Assembly: GCA_965658375.1 (NCBI GenBank)
Contig: CBFHSD010000022.1
Coordinates: 1 to 38,122, forward strand
Length of the DNA: 38,122 bases
Direction of reading: 5' to 3'
Source: CBFHSD01 sp965658375
GTDB lineage: Bacteria; Bacteroidota; Bacteroidia; Flavobacteriales_G; Salibacteraceae
Position numbers and translations under genes: made by a program. Under the pieces are notes generated by a model that had not been told where the DNA came from, did no database searches, and saw only the letters and a list, made by a program, of their open reading frames with translations. Below, one piece after another: positions 1-8,771 of the stretch (position 1 is its first letter; the number at the start of each line of letters is the position of its first letter).

Positions 1-2312
1 TTTCGAGATCGGTATTTTCTCAAGAAACACCTTCTTTAGATAGCATTCAAAATGAAATCAAACTCTTTAATATTGAGGATAGCGATTCGCTCAGCTACAT
101 CGCATTATTGCTAGATTTTCACTCAGCTCTTCTAAAGAGCAAGAAATATTCTGAGTTAAAAACCAAGAGTCTTACACCCTTTATCACCCATCAGAACATT
201 GTTTTATTGCAAGAGCAAACTCGCGAACAAATTGCCTTTGTGACCCCCTACTTAAAAGGAACCGAAGAAAACTTAGAGATTCTACGACTTTTATTGGATT
301 ACTCTCTTGAAAAAAAACAGCCCGATTTAAAAATCAAATCTCTTCAAAGCATTGGACACATTCTTCACCTGAACGAGCAGTATTCAACAGCAGTTGATTT
401 CTACCTTCAGGCAACAATGAGCCTTAACAATGAGAACAAAAGCTTTGAAAAAGCCGAGATTCAGATGAATCTAGGAAGTGCCTACATACATACCAAAGAA
501 TTTGAAAAAGCCGAAAAATACCTAAATCAAAGTTTAGAATTTTTCTCGGAAGAAGCAGATATTGAGCATCAAGCAGTAATTTATTCTCAATTAGGCTTAT
601 TGTTTTTAGCACAGAACAAGTTTGATGAAGCCATCAAGTATTTAAATCAAAGTATAGATTTCTCCCGTGCTATTGGAGATGTATCATTGATTGCCACAAA
701 TCAAGAATACTTGGGTAATTTGTTTCAAGCTGCAGAAGAATGGGATGAATCTTCCAATTATTACCTTGAAGCCGATTCAATCTACAGGGCTGAAAACAAT
801 CTAAAACAAGCCTCTTTTACTACTTTGAAACTCGGAGAAATCAGTTTTGCGCTCAATAAATTTACTGAAAGTAGACAACTGGCCGGAAATGCCATTTCTC
901 TTGGCAACTCCAATGGCAATTTGAATGTGGTCTTTCAATCACAAGTCTTACTTTCTAAATTGGCTTACAAATCAAATGAGTACGAAGCAGCGTATCATTA
1001 TTTAAAACTCTCTCAAATCATTAACGAGGGTATCACAAAAGAAAAGAAAGAGCTTGAAAACTATGTGAAATCTATCTTCACTTTAAGGGGGCTTAGCAAT
1101 TCAAATTCTATTGACCTCATGAGCAACGAGCTGAAGAATGAAAAAAAGAGGAAGAATACCATTCAATTTCTAGTCATCTTCTTTTTCATCTCTGCTATTG
1201 TTTTGTTGATTCTGTTATTCTATATGAGAAAGAATAATATTAATTTACACCATTTGTTGATGGATATGAATGCTCAACTTTCATCTCTCAATAAAAAGAC
1301 AGATCAAACGCAAGCAGCTTCAAGAAATGCCATAATCCATAGAAGCCAATTCTTAGAACATTTGGCCCACACCTTCATTGCATCTTTTGAAAGGTATACC
1401 CATAGTAATTCAAGTGAAGACAAAGCAAATCTTGCGGCTAAAATTGAAGAGCAATTGAACTTAATCGAAACAGTGTCACAATCTGAATTAGATATTATAT
1501 CATTCAACTATCGTGCAGTTAACAAAAAGGAGCTCCTTTCATTTCTTAAAGGTTATGAAAAGAAACAAACCAACTTTAGCTTAAGAGCTTATGAGTTTCC
1601 AAACATGGTTTTCACTGACATAAATGTGTTGAAAGGAATTTTCACGAATACATTTTCAGCACTAAATACCATAATTCCAAAAATGACTTTTTCTAGTTCG
1701 ATCATTCAAAAAACGAGTGCTTTAAATGGGATGTTCTACAAAATTGGATTCGAATTAAACGCGGTTTCAGATGCTTCAATGAATAAAAAAATAGAGAGGT
1801 GGTTCAATCATTTAAATGAAGACATTCATGAAAAATTCGAATACCATTCTGAGATCCCCGTTGAATTCCTGTTGGCGAATAGGTTAAGAAAATACCTGAA
1901 TGCCCAGATTGAATTAATTACTGATGCAAAATCTTTGACAGTAACATGGGTCTTTGAATTTAATGGCAAAGAAGGACAAACTGCCAATGAATACTTAAAA
2001 TTAAACTCGGTTGAAACAAAGAGTACTGCTCTCGTGCGAAACGCCATTTACATTCATCAAATGCGACCTTCTGAAGCAGAATTTATACGTACTATTATTA
2101 AGCCCCCCTATAATTTTGTTTCATCTATTTCTGAAGCTGAGATTATAATAGCTCCTTTAGAAAAAATGCCTTTAGACACTTTATCACAAAAAGTGAAATT
2201 CGTGCTCATCGGAAAACCCAATTATGACAGAAAAAGAGCTGCAGATAAAAACAAATACTACATCCCTAAAGACTTTACCATTCAAGAACTGACCACTGCT
2301 TTAGCTAAATAA
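1..2312 (+). CDS. TPR-repeat membrane protein with degenerate histidine-kinase and receiver-like C-terminus (5' partial)
   Basis: The frame is open from base 3 without a stop and without an in-frame ATG, so the true start lies left of the window; the TTG at 108 is not a convincing start. The first visible residues include VFSQETPS, which resembles the end of a signal peptide. About six TPR-like repeats fill residues 80-315 (numbered from the TTG), followed by one membrane helix at about 350-372 and a short coiled coil. After that, RSQFLEHLAHTF (about 412-423) resembles a histidine-kinase H-box, LLANRLRKYLNAQIEL resembles the last part of an HATPase domain without its glycines, and about 641-734 resembles a receiver domain. 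Canonical ATP-binding and phospho-acceptor residues are not visible. The family resembles Bacteroidota TPR-hybrid sensor kinases, but this copy looks catalytically inactive. Role is unknown; it is most likely signalling or scaffolding. Confidence 0.75.
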   Translation, partial: SRSVFSQETPSLDSIQNEIKLFNIEDSDSLSYIALLLDFHSALLKSKKYSELKTKSLTPFITHQNIVLLQEQTREQIAFVTPYLKGTEENLEILRLLLDYSLEKKQPDLKIKSLQSIGHILHLNEQYSTAVDFYLQATMSLNNENKSFEKAEIQMNLGSAYIHTKEFEKAEKYLNQSLEFFSEEADIEHQAVIYSQLGLLFLAQNKFDEAIKYLNQSIDFSRAIGDVSLIATNQEYLGNLFQAAEEWDESSNYYLEADSIYRAENNLKQASFTTLKLGEISFALNKFTESRQLAGNAISLGNSNGNLNVVFQSQVLLSKLAYKSNEYEAAYHYLKLSQIINEGITKEKKELENYVKSIFTLRGLSNSNSIDLMSNELKNEKKRKNTIQFLVIFFFISAIVLLILLFYMRKNNINLHHLLMDMNAQLSSLNKKTDQTQAASRNAIIHRSQFLEHLAHTFIASFERYTHSNSSEDKANLAAKIEEQLNLIETVSQSELDIISFNYRAVNKKELLSFLKGYEKKQTNFSLRAYEFPNMVFTDINVLKGIFTNTFSALNTIIPKMTFSSSIIQKTSALNGMFYKIGFELNAVSDASMNKKIERWFNHLNEDIHEKFEYHSEIPVEFLLANRLRKYLNAQIELITDAKSLTVTWVFEFNGKEGQTANEYLKLNSVETKSTALVRNAIYIHQMRPSEAEFIRTIIKPPYNFVSSISEAEIIIAPLEKMPLDTLSQKVKFVLIGKPNYDRKRAADKNKYYIPKDFTIQELTTALAK

Positions 2313-2324
2313 ATACCGTTGTTA

Positions 2325-3467
2325 TTATTGCTCTTTTCGCTTTCCAACAAACAAATGATACCCCTGAATTTTACATGGAATTTTTGCATTAACTGTAGGG
2401 ACTTTCTTAAAGGGTTTAAGACCTATTGATTTAAGCCCTTCCATAGAACCACTAATGATCCAAGCATCCCAGCCATTCATTTGATGTTTCATGTGTGTTC
2501 CCAAATTCGCATAGATTTCTTCCAAGTTTTCTGGATCTAAACGTTCTCCGTAAGGAGGATTTGAAATCATAATGCCAGTTTTATCTTCTGGCGAAAACTG
2601 GTCAAAAGAAGCTGTTTTCAATATAAAATCCTCTTCATTTAACCCTGCACTTTTAATATTGATTTTTGCTTGATTAATGGCCCCAAAATCAATGTCAACT
2701 CCTATGTACTTGACATCGCTCTTCACTTCGCTTTCAATAGCTTCAGCAACTACATCGTTGTACAATTGAGGGTCATAGTTTTTCCATTTCGTGAACCCAA
2801 AGTTCTTTCTTTCAAGGTTGGGTGAAATGTTTGCTGCATACCATGCTGCTTCTATCAAAATGGTTCCCGAACCACAAAACAAATCTGCAAAAGTTCCGCG
2901 ACCGTTCCAGTCAGAAATCATAACCATACCGGCAGCTAATACTTCGTTAAGAGGGGCACCGTGAATGCTCCCTTTTCTATAACCTCTTCTGTTTAAGGAT
3001 TCTCCGCTACTATCTAAAGAGATATTCACCTGGTTACCAGAAATGTGTAAATTAAACCTGATTGTAGGATCCCTTCTATCAACTGAAGGGCGAATTCCCT
3101 TTTGTTCTCTGTACCTATCAACCAACGCATCTTTCACTTTTAAAGCTGCATACTGTGAGTGAGTGAATTTTTTGGAAAAAACCGAAAAATCAATCGAAAA
3201 AGTATCTGTAGCATCAAGGTAACTCTCCCAGTCTATCTTCTTGGCATTCTGATACAACTCATCTTCATTGTTGGCTTCAAAACTTTTCAATGGTACCAAA
3301 ATCTTCAAAGCAGTTCTGCAAGAAATATTTGCTCTGTAAAGCTGTTTTTTATCGCCTTCTGCCTTTACGCCTCTGGTAATTTCTTCAATGTTCTCAAATC
3401 CGAAATCTCTTAGCTCTTCGGCCAATACTCCTTCTAAACCCGGGAGCGTTTTTGCAACTATTTTCAA
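2325..3467 (-). CDS. THUMP-domain class I SAM-dependent RNA methyltransferase (RlmL-N/YpsC-like)
   Basis: A 380-residue protein. The N-terminal THUMP-type RNA-binding region (about 1-160) is followed by a Rossmann methyltransferase with the SAM-binding FADLFCGSGT near residue 195 and the catalytic NPPYGERL motif near 305, which is typical of N2-guanine or N6-adenine methylases. The family (UPF0020, COG0116) includes the E. coli RlmL N-terminal half, which makes m2G2445 in 23S rRNA, and Bacillus YpsC; the exact target here is inferred. The length fits the stand-alone Gram-positive/Bacteroidota form and not the fused RlmKL. Its start overlaps the stop of the upstream secreted-protein gene in an ATGA arrangement, so it is probably co-transcribed, and it converges on the TPR gene with 12 bases between them. 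Confidence 0.88.
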   Translation of the reverse strand: MKIVAKTLPGLEGVLAEELRDFGFENIEEITRGVKAEGDKKQLYRANISCRTALKILVPLKSFEANNEDELYQNAKKIDWESYLDATDTFSIDFSVFSKKFTHSQYAALKVKDALVDRYREQKGIRPSVDRRDPTIRFNLHISGNQVNISLDSSGESLNRRGYRKGSIHGAPLNEVLAAGMVMISDWNGRGTFADLFCGSGTILIEAAWYAANISPNLERKNFGFTKWKNYDPQLYNDVVAEAIESEVKSDVKYIGVDIDFGAINQAKINIKSAGLNEEDFILKTASFDQFSPEDKTGIMISNPPYGERLDPENLEEIYANLGTHMKHQMNGWDAWIISGSMEGLKSIGLKPFKKVPTVNAKIPCKIQGYHLFVGKRKEQ

Positions 3468-6031
3468 TGTGTTGAGTTTATTTTCAAGAATTTCTTTATC
3501 ACCTGCTTTTCAGCTGATTTCATTCTAATCAAGTAAGATCCAGTTTCCAATCTGTTAAGATCAATGCTACTTCCAGGGTTAGACTTGCTCACAATCAATT
3601 GGCCATTCAAAGAGTATACATCAACAGACTCAATATCATCACCACCCATACTCATATACAAGTGATTTTGCACTGGATTAGGCCATACATGACCAAGTGT
3701 TTGTTCTTCACCTAATTCAATCACTACCACGTTGGAATCTCCAACAGAATCATTTGGAGTGCTATCGTTTTTAATTTTAAAATCCCAGATGCCCCTTCCA
3801 TAGGTACCATAGCGTACAGTATGAATAGTATCTACCCACTCTACACTCCAATAAGCTTGATCTGGAGCTATGCCTTGTCCTATTTCATGCCAGGTAGAGT
3901 CAACGATGGAGAATGCAAAGGCCCCCGCTTCAGTAGCGGCATATATGATGGAGTCATCCGCAGAACCAGCCAAATCAAAAACCAAAGTATTTGGAAGGCC
4001 ATTGGTAATTTCTGTGAATGTTTTTCCAGTATCTGATGAAACGAAGACCCCTGGATTAGAATATCCGCTCCCACCAATATAAACGATTCCAACATCTTGC
4101 GAAGAAGCATAAATAGTAGACCCATGAAAATAATGTCCCTGTGGCGGCAAAGGGATTAGAGAGCTTGTGTAGGATACTCCTCGATCTCTTGAGATGAAAA
4201 ACTTATCATCTGCATTTACAAAAAGAAGATTTTCATCTACCGATGAATTCTCTACTGCGGTAACTGTTCCACCACCTTGCAATGAAAAATAATAGGGCAT
4301 CTCTTGATATACAATCCCTGATGTTTGATTTTCTACTCTATAAAGACACGTTCCAGTACTAGACTTACCACCCATATAGCACATGGACGGATTCCCTGAA
4401 TAGGCCGACAATGGTGGCAACCACAAATCTCCTCTACCATCAAAGTTAGCGGTGGCTGTCCATGGATCAGAAGACGGATCTTCTTTGTATACAATAAACC
4501 CTGGGTATTCATGCCAAATACTATAACCATCGTTTGCTGATACGATGTGAGCGTAATCTCCACTCACCAATTGATCAAAAGCTATGGCATTGCCCGAGTC
4601 ATTATAGCTTTGTTGAAACCCTTGATCTTGCGCGCCACTATAAATGGTATTGGTGTCACTTTCAAAGGTATATACGCTGTAGTATTGGCTCACATTTAAT
4701 CCATGCATACTCAGATTTTTCACCGTGGTTCCATTTAAAGAATTGTAAAGGCCTCCATCTGTATTAAAATGAATTACCTCGGTACCACTTTCATCGCGAA
4801 CGCTTAAAATTGATGGGATATCTGCGTGCAGCTTGTTTTTAACATCAGAATAATAATCTCCCCAATGGTTGATTTGTTGAAAGTTCTGACCACCATCTGA
4901 GCTGATGTACGCGTTCACCCCACCAAATAGAACTGTATTGGGATCATCACTTAATGCATAAAAACTGGTTCTACGAAAAGGATTTTCCGTGAGTGAACCC
5001 TGCTGATTCCAAGTAACTCCAGTATCTGCCGAACTATAGATATCACCATCGGTGTATGTGTAAATGCGGTGGGTAGTAGCATTCGCAGCTCCTGTTATGA
5101 GTACTTTATTTGGGTTTATTGGTAAGGTTCCAACAGATTGTAGTGCTGCATTTGCATAATCTACTTTGTACAGCTCATTGGATAAGATGACATAGGCATT
5201 GGTGTCTGCATCCATTGGTGCCCAGGCATCCATTTGATTGGTACTTAAAGCTCTTGATTCTATTCTTTGAAAATCTGTTCCTGCAGCATTCGCTATATAA
5301 ACTCCTATTGCAGCATTCCAATTGACGTAGTCCCACTCTTGGGTAATTGCCACAAAGCTTTGAGCAGCATTGTTGGTTCTTATAACACGTTGAATACTTC
5401 CCCAATCTATCACGGATTCCAATCCGGTTGATGTGTTCCAAGTAAGCCCCTCATCATTTGAATAATACAGGTATTTGGAACTGGCAACCCAAATTGTTCG
5501 TGAACCAGATAAGTAGTCGATTCCAATGTAAGAAGCCCCTTGCATTTGCAGCTGATCGTTCAACGGAATCCAATTTTTTCCATTCTTACTCCCTTTAAAA
5601 ATCGTACCTCCTGCACTCACTACAAATATCTCTTTTGTAGCTGTATCGTATGCAGAAACCATGGTTCTGCCCGATTGGTTAGAACTTCCTTTCTCAAGCC
5701 ATTTGGCTTCTACCTGACCACCAACATAACTCGCGTAGGCACGTGATCTTTTCTTATTATACTTTAAGCTATTCTGGTACTTGCTTCGACTATTCTCCAA
5801 TTCAACCCTTCTCCAATCTACATTTGGATGTGCTTTGTGAAGTTGATCAATGTATTGTAAGCGCTCTTTATGTTTATCTGTCTCCATGGTATTGCCATAG
5901 GCTACAAGACCAGGATCTTTGGGTAAAATCAAAGAGGTTGTTTCTTGTTTATTCGAACAAGACTGAAAGCCTAAAACGAGACTTAAAAGACCGAAAAAAA
6001 AGATATTTCTAGTAAAATGTGTGTTACTCAT
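3464..6031 (-). CDS. Secreted Asp-box (BNR/sortilin-type beta-propeller) protein with T9SS sorting domain
   Basis: An 855-residue exported protein. The N-terminus has a hydrophobic signal ending LGFQSC followed by SNKQE, which reads as a lipoprotein box. At least five Asp-box motifs of the S-x-D-x-G-x-T/S-W/F/Y type are visible: SNDEGLTWN, SADTGVTWN, SSDGGQNF, SRDRGVSY and SSDTGKTF, spread from about residue 190 to 670. They indicate one or two beta-propellers as in VPS10/sortilin and WD40/YVTN-like secreted proteins. The last about 80 residues are a type A T9SS C-terminal sorting domain: WPNPVQNHLYM, then VYSLNGQLI, GSYLIRM and a lysine-rich end. Surface location is likely. Binding partner or enzymatic activity cannot be read from the sequence. 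It lies 34 bases downstream of hemF and overlaps the methyltransferase gene by 4 bases. Confidence 0.85.
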   Translation of the reverse strand: MSNTHFTRNIFFFGLLSLVLGFQSCSNKQETTSLILPKDPGLVAYGNTMETDKHKERLQYIDQLHKAHPNVDWRRVELENSRSKYQNSLKYNKKRSRAYASYVGGQVEAKWLEKGSSNQSGRTMVSAYDTATKEIFVVSAGGTIFKGSKNGKNWIPLNDQLQMQGASYIGIDYLSGSRTIWVASSKYLYYSNDEGLTWNTSTGLESVIDWGSIQRVIRTNNAAQSFVAITQEWDYVNWNAAIGVYIANAAGTDFQRIESRALSTNQMDAWAPMDADTNAYVILSNELYKVDYANAALQSVGTLPINPNKVLITGAANATTHRIYTYTDGDIYSSADTGVTWNQQGSLTENPFRRTSFYALSDDPNTVLFGGVNAYISSDGGQNFQQINHWGDYYSDVKNKLHADIPSILSVRDESGTEVIHFNTDGGLYNSLNGTTVKNLSMHGLNVSQYYSVYTFESDTNTIYSGAQDQGFQQSYNDSGNAIAFDQLVSGDYAHIVSANDGYSIWHEYPGFIVYKEDPSSDPWTATANFDGRGDLWLPPLSAYSGNPSMCYMGGKSSTGTCLYRVENQTSGIVYQEMPYYFSLQGGGTVTAVENSSVDENLLFVNADDKFFISRDRGVSYTSSLIPLPPQGHYFHGSTIYASSQDVGIVYIGGSGYSNPGVFVSSDTGKTFTEITNGLPNTLVFDLAGSADDSIIYAATEAGAFAFSIVDSTWHEIGQGIAPDQAYWSVEWVDTIHTVRYGTYGRGIWDFKIKNDSTPNDSVGDSNVVVIELGEEQTLGHVWPNPVQNHLYMSMGGDDIESVDVYSLNGQLIVSKSNPGSSIDLNRLETGSYLIRMKSAEKQVIKKFLKINSTH

Positions 6032-6065
6032 TCAGGTAAGATAAGTTTAGTATTCACGCCTTTAA

Positions 6066-6965
6066 TCAAGCGATCCAGTCAATATTTTTCTTCAAAAGGT
6101 TCAAGGTATCATCTTCTTTAGAATTAGGTTCTACCTGATGCTCATATTCCCAGCTTGCCATTTGCGGTAAACTCATTAATATAGACTCAATTCTACCATT
6201 AGTTTGTAACCCAAACTTGGTTCCTCTGTCATACACCAAATTGAACTCAACATAGCGCCCTCTGCGCAGTAACTGCCATTGCTTGTTCTGATCGTTGAAT
6301 GGAAGCTTAGCATTTTCGTTCATGAAGTGAGTGTATATAGGCGCAAAAGAATTTCCTACATCTTGAACAAAAGCGAACAAATCTTCTTTGCTTCTTCCTT
6401 CTGACTCATCATTCAAGCGGTCAAAAAAGATACCGCCTACCCCTCGTGTTTCTCCTCGGTGAGGAATAAAGAAGTAATCATCTGCCCACTTCTTAAAGCG
6501 AGGATAGTATGCATCACTGGTTTTGTTACATGCTACTTCTAATTGCTGATGGAACCACTTTGCTTGAGTTCTATTCACATAATGCGGGGTTAAATCAATG
6601 CCACCACCAAACCACCACACATTTTCATCCAATTCGAAATAGCGCACATTCATATGAATGATAGGCACCATTGGATTCTTTGGATGCAAAACAATACTTA
6701 CCCCAGTAGCCTTAAAATCGGAACCTTCTACTCCTAAGGTTTGCAACATGTTTTCGGGCAGGGTGCCGTGAACCATAGAAAAATTGACTCCGCCTTTTTC
6801 TATTACTCCGCCATCTTTCAGAACACGAGTTCTTCCTCCACCACCGCCAGGTCTTTCCCAACTATCCTCATGGAATTTAGCTTTTCCATCAGCACGTTCT
6901 AAAGCTTGACAAATTTCATCTTGAAGGGTTTTAAAATAAGATTCAATACTTTTTATGTCTGTCAT
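6066..6965 (-). CDS. hemF: Oxygen-dependent coproporphyrinogen III oxidase
   Basis: A 299-residue protein matching HemF along its length. It converts coproporphyrinogen III to protoporphyrinogen IX by two oxidative decarboxylations using O2, in the cytoplasm. Signature stretches are DSWERPGGGGGRTRVL near residues 34-49, HMNVRYFE near 103-110, a GGGIDLTPHYV segment, and YVEFNLVYDRGTKFGLQTNG in the conserved C-terminal signature. The ATG lies 23 bases inside the end of the upstream LysM/PBP1 gene, so the two are probably translated from one message. It suggests aerobic haem synthesis. No anaerobic HemN is seen in the window. Confidence 0.97.
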   Translation of the reverse strand: MTDIKSIESYFKTLQDEICQALERADGKAKFHEDSWERPGGGGGRTRVLKDGGVIEKGGVNFSMVHGTLPENMLQTLGVEGSDFKATGVSIVLHPKNPMVPIIHMNVRYFELDENVWWFGGGIDLTPHYVNRTQAKWFHQQLEVACNKTSDAYYPRFKKWADDYFFIPHRGETRGVGGIFFDRLNDESEGRSKEDLFAFVQDVGNSFAPIYTHFMNENAKLPFNDQNKQWQLLRRGRYVEFNLVYDRGTKFGLQTNGRIESILMSLPQMASWEYEHQVEPNSKEDDTLNLLKKNIDWIA

Positions 6966-8763
6966 CCCAAATGCGTTTCTGCTGGTAGTCTTTGAGGTTG
7001 ATTAAATAGCTGCCCTGGTTCTCAAAACCACTGCTTGTTCCAACCTGAATAAAATTGTAGCGCGTTTGTAAGCCGCTGTATTCAAATGATTCTAAAGGAC
7101 GGGAAGCCGATTTACTTAAGGCTCCAACAAATCCTAAAATAAGATCAAAGCCTGTGAACGCATACGAACTTGGTTCTGAATAATACTGAGCTCTGTAATG
7201 AATTATGAAATCTTGAGTGAGAGTGTCTGTATAGTTAATGTTATTGACCACTGGGTAGCTCACATTCAAATCATTCCAATGCTTCAATTCAATATTATCG
7301 TACTTCCTCCATTTTTCCATTCCATAAATGGAAACGTGTTTCGTAGTATCTCTAGAAAAAACATCATTGATAGAAGTAAGCCCAGCACTTACCCAAGCTT
7401 GATTTTCACTTGGCATAAGTACCACATAATCTCCGGTATCAGCAAATAAGGCGCGTGCCTTAGAGGTGTTAGGTGTCCACCAATGAACCACTTGGGCAGA
7501 ATCAAAACCTTTTTCAATTAAGGCTTCATTAATCAGGTGTTGCTGCATCTCAAAGAAGCTTTTATCTTGGCTTCTACCAGATTTGAGAATTACCAACTTT
7601 TGATTTTTCTGAAGGTGTTGACTAACATAATCCATGGAAATCACTACCCCAGCGGCTGCCGAAGAATGCACTTTAAAAACATTGGGTTTACTTAATAGAA
7701 TTTTCGGAGAAACTGGAACTGGTGACACCACACTTGCATTTTTTCCAACACTCCAATTCGCTACCAACTCAAAATTGCTTCTGTAGAGTGGTCCAACAAT
7801 TAAGTCTGCTTTCTGAAGAAATGGATCCTGCAGATGCTTTTTAATCGTATCAGTGTTGTTCTGCGTATCAAAGACCTTTAGATAAATTGGTGATGTAACA
7901 GTTGATCTCACAGAGTCTAAAGCCATCTGCATCCCAGACCAAAACTCCAAAGCGATTTCGCTTTGCTTTGCGTAAGGCAATAGTTTTAAATTATTGGTAT
8001 CTGTTTCAATGGTATCGTTAATGTAGGTGTAGAAAGGCAAGAAAACTGCGATGTAGTGCGTATCTACCAGTGGATACAAAGAATCTAATAGATTAGAATC
8101 TGATTCTATTACCTCTTTGATTTCTGCAATGTATTTTGGATTGGCTTGAGGAACACGAATACTGCTTCCTACTTTGAGTCCACCTTTAAGACCATCATTA
8201 ATTAACACTAACGAATCTATGCTTGTTCCATATTGTTTACTCAGGCTATAAAGGGTTTCTTTCTCCTTCACCTCATGCAACAAAAATGAATCTGGCAGTG
8301 CAGGAGCAATTTCGCTCGGTTTCATTTCGTTTGCTGTTTTTACGGGAACAATCACTGTCATTCCTATCTCAAGACCTTCTTTTTCAATAATTGGATTTGC
8401 TTCTCGAATATCTTGCATGGGAACATTGTACTTTTTACTCAAGCCATACAAGGTTTCCTTCTTTGCTACTTTGTGTTTAATGGTATCTCCATCAATTTGC
8501 ACTTCGCTCTTCTTAAACTCTTTTTGGTCCATCTTCTTCAGAGGTATCCGAAGGGTTTGATCCAATTTGAGCCCATCTATTAGCATGGGGTTTTCTTTAA
8601 TCAAGTCATCAACAGAAACGCTATACTTCTTAGAAATGGCATACAGTGTATGCCCTTTTTCCACCTTATGAAGCATGTATTTCTCCCCATCTACCTTAAT
8701 GGTTTCTTGAGCTTGCATCCCAAAAGAGGCTAGCAAAAAAAGAAGTGCAATAAGCTTTCGCAT
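6943..8763 (-). CDS. LysM-repeat protein with PBP1-like (ABC substrate-binding/LpoA-type) domain
   Basis: About 606 residues starting at the ATG of MRKLIALLFLL, chosen because a clear signal peptide ending GMQAQ follows directly and an upstream ATG would sit inside guaA. Three LysM modules follow (about residues 22-70, 85-135 and 155-200), each with the HxVxxxxTLYxxSKxY pattern, consistent with peptidoglycan binding. From about residue 225 the sequence (HYIAVFLPFYTYIND, later DLIVGPLYRSNF) looks like a type I periplasmic binding fold of the LppC/YraM or amino-acid-binding sort. No transport permease is nearby, so a cell-wall-linked role is more likely than solute uptake. The gene starts 8 bases after guaA ends and overlaps hemF by 23 bases. 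Confidence 0.85.
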   Translation of the reverse strand: MRKLIALLFLLASFGMQAQETIKVDGEKYMLHKVEKGHTLYAISKKYSVSVDDLIKENPMLIDGLKLDQTLRIPLKKMDQKEFKKSEVQIDGDTIKHKVAKKETLYGLSKKYNVPMQDIREANPIIEKEGLEIGMTVIVPVKTANEMKPSEIAPALPDSFLLHEVKEKETLYSLSKQYGTSIDSLVLINDGLKGGLKVGSSIRVPQANPKYIAEIKEVIESDSNLLDSLYPLVDTHYIAVFLPFYTYINDTIETDTNNLKLLPYAKQSEIALEFWSGMQMALDSVRSTVTSPIYLKVFDTQNNTDTIKKHLQDPFLQKADLIVGPLYRSNFELVANWSVGKNASVVSPVPVSPKILLSKPNVFKVHSSAAAGVVISMDYVSQHLQKNQKLVILKSGRSQDKSFFEMQQHLINEALIEKGFDSAQVVHWWTPNTSKARALFADTGDYVVLMPSENQAWVSAGLTSINDVFSRDTTKHVSIYGMEKWRKYDNIELKHWNDLNVSYPVVNNINYTDTLTQDFIIHYRAQYYSEPSSYAFTGFDLILGFVGALSKSASRPLESFEYSGLQTRYNFIQVGTSSGFENQGSYLINLKDYQQKRIWDDRHKKY

Positions 8764-8771
8764 GTATTTTC

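Noticed and set aside
108..110. TTG at 108 as the start of the TPR protein
   Set aside because: The frame stays open to base 3 with protein-like sequence that resembles the end of a signal peptide, so the gene begins outside the window.
3821..5746. Several plus- and minus-strand frames of 65-90 codons inside the Asp-box gene
   Set aside because: They are shadows of the real gene: no family resemblance, no start signals, and fully overlapped by a coherent long coding frame.
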